Assembly (NCBI GenBank): GCA_023254015.1
Contig: JALQYS010000140.1
Coordinates: 1-8,087, forward strand
Length of the DNA stretch: 8,087 nt
Reading direction: 5' to 3'
Source of the DNA: Paracoccaceae bacterium
GTDB lineage: Bacteria; Pseudomonadota; Alphaproteobacteria; Rhodobacterales; Rhodobacteraceae
In this document: positions 6,201-8,087 of the stretch, piece by piece
Position numbering within the stretch: position 1 is the stretch's first letter
Layout of the letters: each line of letters begins with the position of its first letter
Notes under the pieces: generated by a model
Seen by the model: only the letters and a program-made list of their open reading frames with translations
Databases searched by the model: none
What the model was told of the DNA's origin: nothing
Program-made: the position numbers and the translations under genes

Positions 6201-6249
6201 CTGACGGCAGCCTGAAGGCCGCCGCCTGCAGGCGTCAGCCTGAGGTCAG
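6201..6249. promoter_or_regulatory. Probable response-regulator operator in the divergent intergenic region
   Basis: Four half-sites are seen directly: CTGA at 6201 and 6212 (plus strand), TCAG at 6235 and 6246 (CTGA on the minus strand). Each pair has an 11-base period, the spacing of OmpR/PhoB-type tandem sites. The pairs face each other across 19 bases. The edge is 48 bases from the small PepSY start and 78 bases from the regulator start, so it could serve both directions. The same offsets (0, 11, 34, 45) recur at 4352-4400. Binding by the neighbouring regulator is inference. Confidence 0.7.
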
Positions 6250-6260
6250 GCAGAGGCCGC

Positions 6261-6284
6261 AAGACGGGCGACAAGACGGGCGAC
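6261..6284. repeat. Exact 12-bp tandem duplication before the regulator gene
   Basis: AAGACGGGCGAC occurs twice back to back (6261-6272 and 6273-6284), between the operator and the regulator start codon. Its second copy ends 43 bases before the ATG, so it probably lies in the promoter or leader. It may be a slippage duplication; no role can be assigned. Confidence 0.8.
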
Positions 6285-6327
6285 GGGGCTGTATGGCACG
6301 GAAACGGCAAAGGGAACGGCAGGGGCA

Positions 6328-6987
6328 ATGCGGATTTTGCTGATCGAGGATGACATGGTGCTGGGGGCCGCGGTGCGCGATCAGCTGGCCGCCGATGGCC
6401 ATTCGGCCGACTGGGTGCAGCGTCTGGACGCGGCGGGCGATGCCATGGCCGGCGCGGCCTTTGATCTTGTGCTTCTGGATCTGATGCTGCCCGATGGCCG
6501 CGGCCTGCCCTTTCTGCGCGGCCTGCGCGCGCGCGGCGATGTGACGCCGGTCATCATCCTGACCGCGCTTGACCAGATCAGCGACCGGATCGACGGGCTG
6601 AACGCCGGGGCCGACGATTATCTGGTCAAGCCCTTTGACCTTGCCGAACTGTCGGCCCGGATCGGGTCTGTCGCGCGGCGCTATGCCGGAAACCCCAATC
6701 CCATCGTCACCCACGGCCCGCTGGAGATCGATCTGGCCGCCCGCAGCATCCACCGCGACGGCCGCCCAGTGACGCTGACCGCCCGGGAATGGGCGTTGTT
6801 CGAGGCTTTTCTGGCCCGTCCGGGGCAGCTGTTGTCGAAAGCCCAGCTTGAGGACAAGCTCTACGCCTTTGGTGCCGAGGTCGAAAGCAACACGATCGAG
6901 GTCCATGTCAGCCGCCTGCGCAAGAAGCTGGGCGCGGGGCTGATCGAGACCGAACGCGGTCTTGGCTATCGGCTGGGGCGCGCATGA
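6328..6987 (+). CDS. OmpR-family two-component response regulator
   Basis: This is a complete 219-residue regulator. The receiver domain (1-115) has the acidic pair E7-D8-D9, phospho-acceptor D51 in LLDLMLPDG, switch T79 in IILTA and K101 in LVKPF. A winged-helix DNA-binding domain covers about 122-219, with TLTAREWALFEAFLARPG and the recognition helix SNTIEVHVSRLRKKLG, ending in ETERGLGYRL. General wording is of the QseB/PmrA/TctD type. The ATG begins the canonical MRILLIEDD; an AGGGG lies just upstream. The stop overlaps the kinase start as ATGA, so the pair is coupled. CTGA-N7-CTGA repeats with 11-base period lie 78-127 bases upstream of its start and again before the Asp-rich gene. They fit binding by tandem OmpR-type dimers, so control of both electron-transfer operons and itself is the natural inference. 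Confidence 0.95.
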   Translation: MRILLIEDDMVLGAAVRDQLAADGHSADWVQRLDAAGDAMAGAAFDLVLLDLMLPDGRGLPFLRGLRARGDVTPVIILTALDQISDRIDGLNAGADDYLVKPFDLAELSARIGSVARRYAGNPNPIVTHGPLEIDLAARSIHRDGRPVTLTAREWALFEAFLARPGQLLSKAQLEDKLYAFGAEVESNTIEVHVSRLRKKLGAGLIETERGLGYRLGRA

Positions 6988-8087
6988 GGGCGCCGCGCAG
7001 CCTGCAAGGGCGGCTCGGGCTGTGGCTGGGCGCGGCGCTGATGCTGCTGTGGGGCGCCGCGGCCGGGGTGACGGCGCTGATCGCCCGGGCCGAGATCGAA
7101 GAGGTCTTTGATTCGGCCCTGCAGGAAACCGCGCAGCGCCTGCTGCCGCTGGCCGTGGTCGACATCCTGAACCGCGAGGAAGAAGGGATCAGCCAGCGTC
7201 TGGCCGCGATCCGCGACCATGACGAGTTCTTCACCTATATCGTGCGCGACGATCAGGGGCGTATCCTGCTGCAATCGCATGCTGCGGATCCGGCGGTCTT
7301 TCCGGCCTGGACGGGGGTTGGCTTTGGCCAGACCGCGACGCATCGGATCTATAGCGACGCTGCGGTGCAGGACACGATCCGGATCACCATGGCCGAGCCG
7401 CTGGACCATCGCGCCAAGGTGGCGGCCGAGTTGCTGATCGGCCTTGGCCTGCCTTTGGTGATCGTGCTGCCGGTGGCCTTTCTGGCCATCATGCTGGCCC
7501 TGCGCGCCAGCCTTGCGCCGTTGCGGCAGTTCCGTGACCGGCTGGCGCTGCGCGGGGTGCACGATCTGAGCCCGGTCGCCTCGGCTGCGCTGCCGACCGA
7601 GATTGCCCCGGTGGCCGACACGCTGAACGGCCTTCTGTCGCGCCTGTCCGCCGCCTTCGAGGCCGAACGCAGCTTTGCCGCCAATGCCGCGCATGAGCTG
7701 CGCACGCCCCTGGCCGGGGCCATCGCGCAGGCCCAGCGCCTGCAGGCCGAGACGCGCGATGCGGGGGCCAGGGCGCGGGCGGGCGAGATCGAGGCGACGC
7801 TGAAGCGTTTGACCCGGCTGTCCGAGCGGCTGTTGCAGCTGGCACGGGCCGAGGGCGCGCGGCTGCGGCGCGATCAGGCGGCAGACCTGCGCCCCATCGC
7901 CCGGCTGATCGTCGAGGATCTGGCCCGCGCGGGCCATCCGGGGCAGATCGCGTTGCGCCTGCCTGACCGCGCGGTCCGGTCCGATCTTGATCCCGATGCC
8001 TTTGCGATCCTTTTGCGCAATCTGGTGGAAAACGCCCTGCGGCACGGGCAGGCAGAGACGCCGGTCGAGGTGGCGTTGCAGGCGGAT
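6984..8087 (+). CDS. Sensor histidine kinase, 3' end beyond the window
   Basis: This is the partner kinase of the preceding regulator; 368 codons are present and open at the window edge. TM1 is at about 12-34, a periplasmic sensor segment of roughly 115 residues spans 35-148 with no recognisable fold, and TM2 is at about 151-172. A HAMP-like linker follows, then the dimerisation/phospho-acceptor helix FAANAAHELRTPLAG with H237 in the H-box. The ATPase domain begins with the N-box LLRNLVENALRHG (343-355); the G1 and G2 boxes lie beyond 8087. The periplasmic part contains YIVRDDQGRILLQSH, a PAS-like strand pattern common in QseC/TctE-type sensors. The ATG overlaps the regulator stop by four bases. 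The signal is unknown; the context suggests metal or redox stress in the periplasm (inference). Confidence 0.94.
   Translation, partial: MRAPRSLQGRLGLWLGAALMLLWGAAAGVTALIARAEIEEVFDSALQETAQRLLPLAVVDILNREEEGISQRLAAIRDHDEFFTYIVRDDQGRILLQSHAADPAVFPAWTGVGFGQTATHRIYSDAAVQDTIRITMAEPLDHRAKVAAELLIGLGLPLVIVLPVAFLAIMLALRASLAPLRQFRDRLALRGVHDLSPVASAALPTEIAPVADTLNGLLSRLSAAFEAERSFAANAAHELRTPLAGAIAQAQRLQAETRDAGARARAGEIEATLKRLTRLSERLLQLARAEGARLRRDQAADLRPIARLIVEDLARAGHPGQIALRLPDRAVRSDLDPDAFAILLRNLVENALRHGQAETPVEVALQAD

Noticed and set aside
6235..6906. 223-codon minus-strand open frame opposite the response regulator
   Set aside because: It is a shadow of the regulator gene and would also run through the operator; no recognisable protein features.
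6966..8045. 359-codon minus-strand open frame opposite the kinase
   Set aside because: It is antisense to a kinase with clear H- and N-boxes; the translation is Gln/Arg-rich without motifs.

Overview
The window is about two-thirds G+C. Gene content, codon use and tight gene packing suggest an alphaproteobacterium, most likely of the Rhodobacter/Paracoccus type (inferred from protein style, not from a marker gene). The exception is the first ~138 bases, which have a visibly lower G+C of about 50% and encode a piece of a TypA/BipA GTPase that looks betaproteobacterial.

Layout. Positions 1-138 hold the foreign-looking typA fragment (minus strand). Four minus-strand genes then form one probable operon, read from high to low coordinates: an exported Asp-rich protein (4307-3924), a DUF2271 periplasmic protein (3859-3398), a PepSY membrane / flavodoxin / NADPH-reductase fusion (3384-1177), and ApbE, an FAD:protein FMN transferase (1196-225). 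Upstream of it, a second minus-strand pair is translationally overlapped: a small exported PepSY-type protein (6152-5850) and a ferric-reductase-like haem/FAD membrane protein (5857-4481). Diverging from that pair on the plus strand is a two-component system: an OmpR-family response regulator (6328-6987) and a sensor histidine kinase (6984 to the window edge, incomplete), joined by an ATGA overlap.

How the genes may work together. Both membrane flavoproteins can take electrons from NAD(P)H in the cytoplasm and pass them across the inner membrane. The DUF2271 protein carries an N-G-I-T-G-A-S sequence resembling the acceptor site that ApbE modifies with FMN, so DUF2271 is a plausible covalently flavinylated periplasmic carrier fed by the PepSY-flavoprotein. 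DUF2271, PepSY and ApbE are known to occur together in flavin-based extracytosolic electron-transfer clusters. The natural electron acceptor cannot be read from the sequence.

The most striking non-coding signal is a four-half-site operator, CTGA-N7-CTGA-N19-TCAG-N7-TCAG. It occurs twice with exactly the same 49-bp geometry: once between the two-component system and the small PepSY gene, and once upstream of the Asp-rich gene. The 11-bp half-site period is typical of OmpR/PhoB-family regulators. This suggests that the encoded regulator controls both electron-transfer operons and probably its own.
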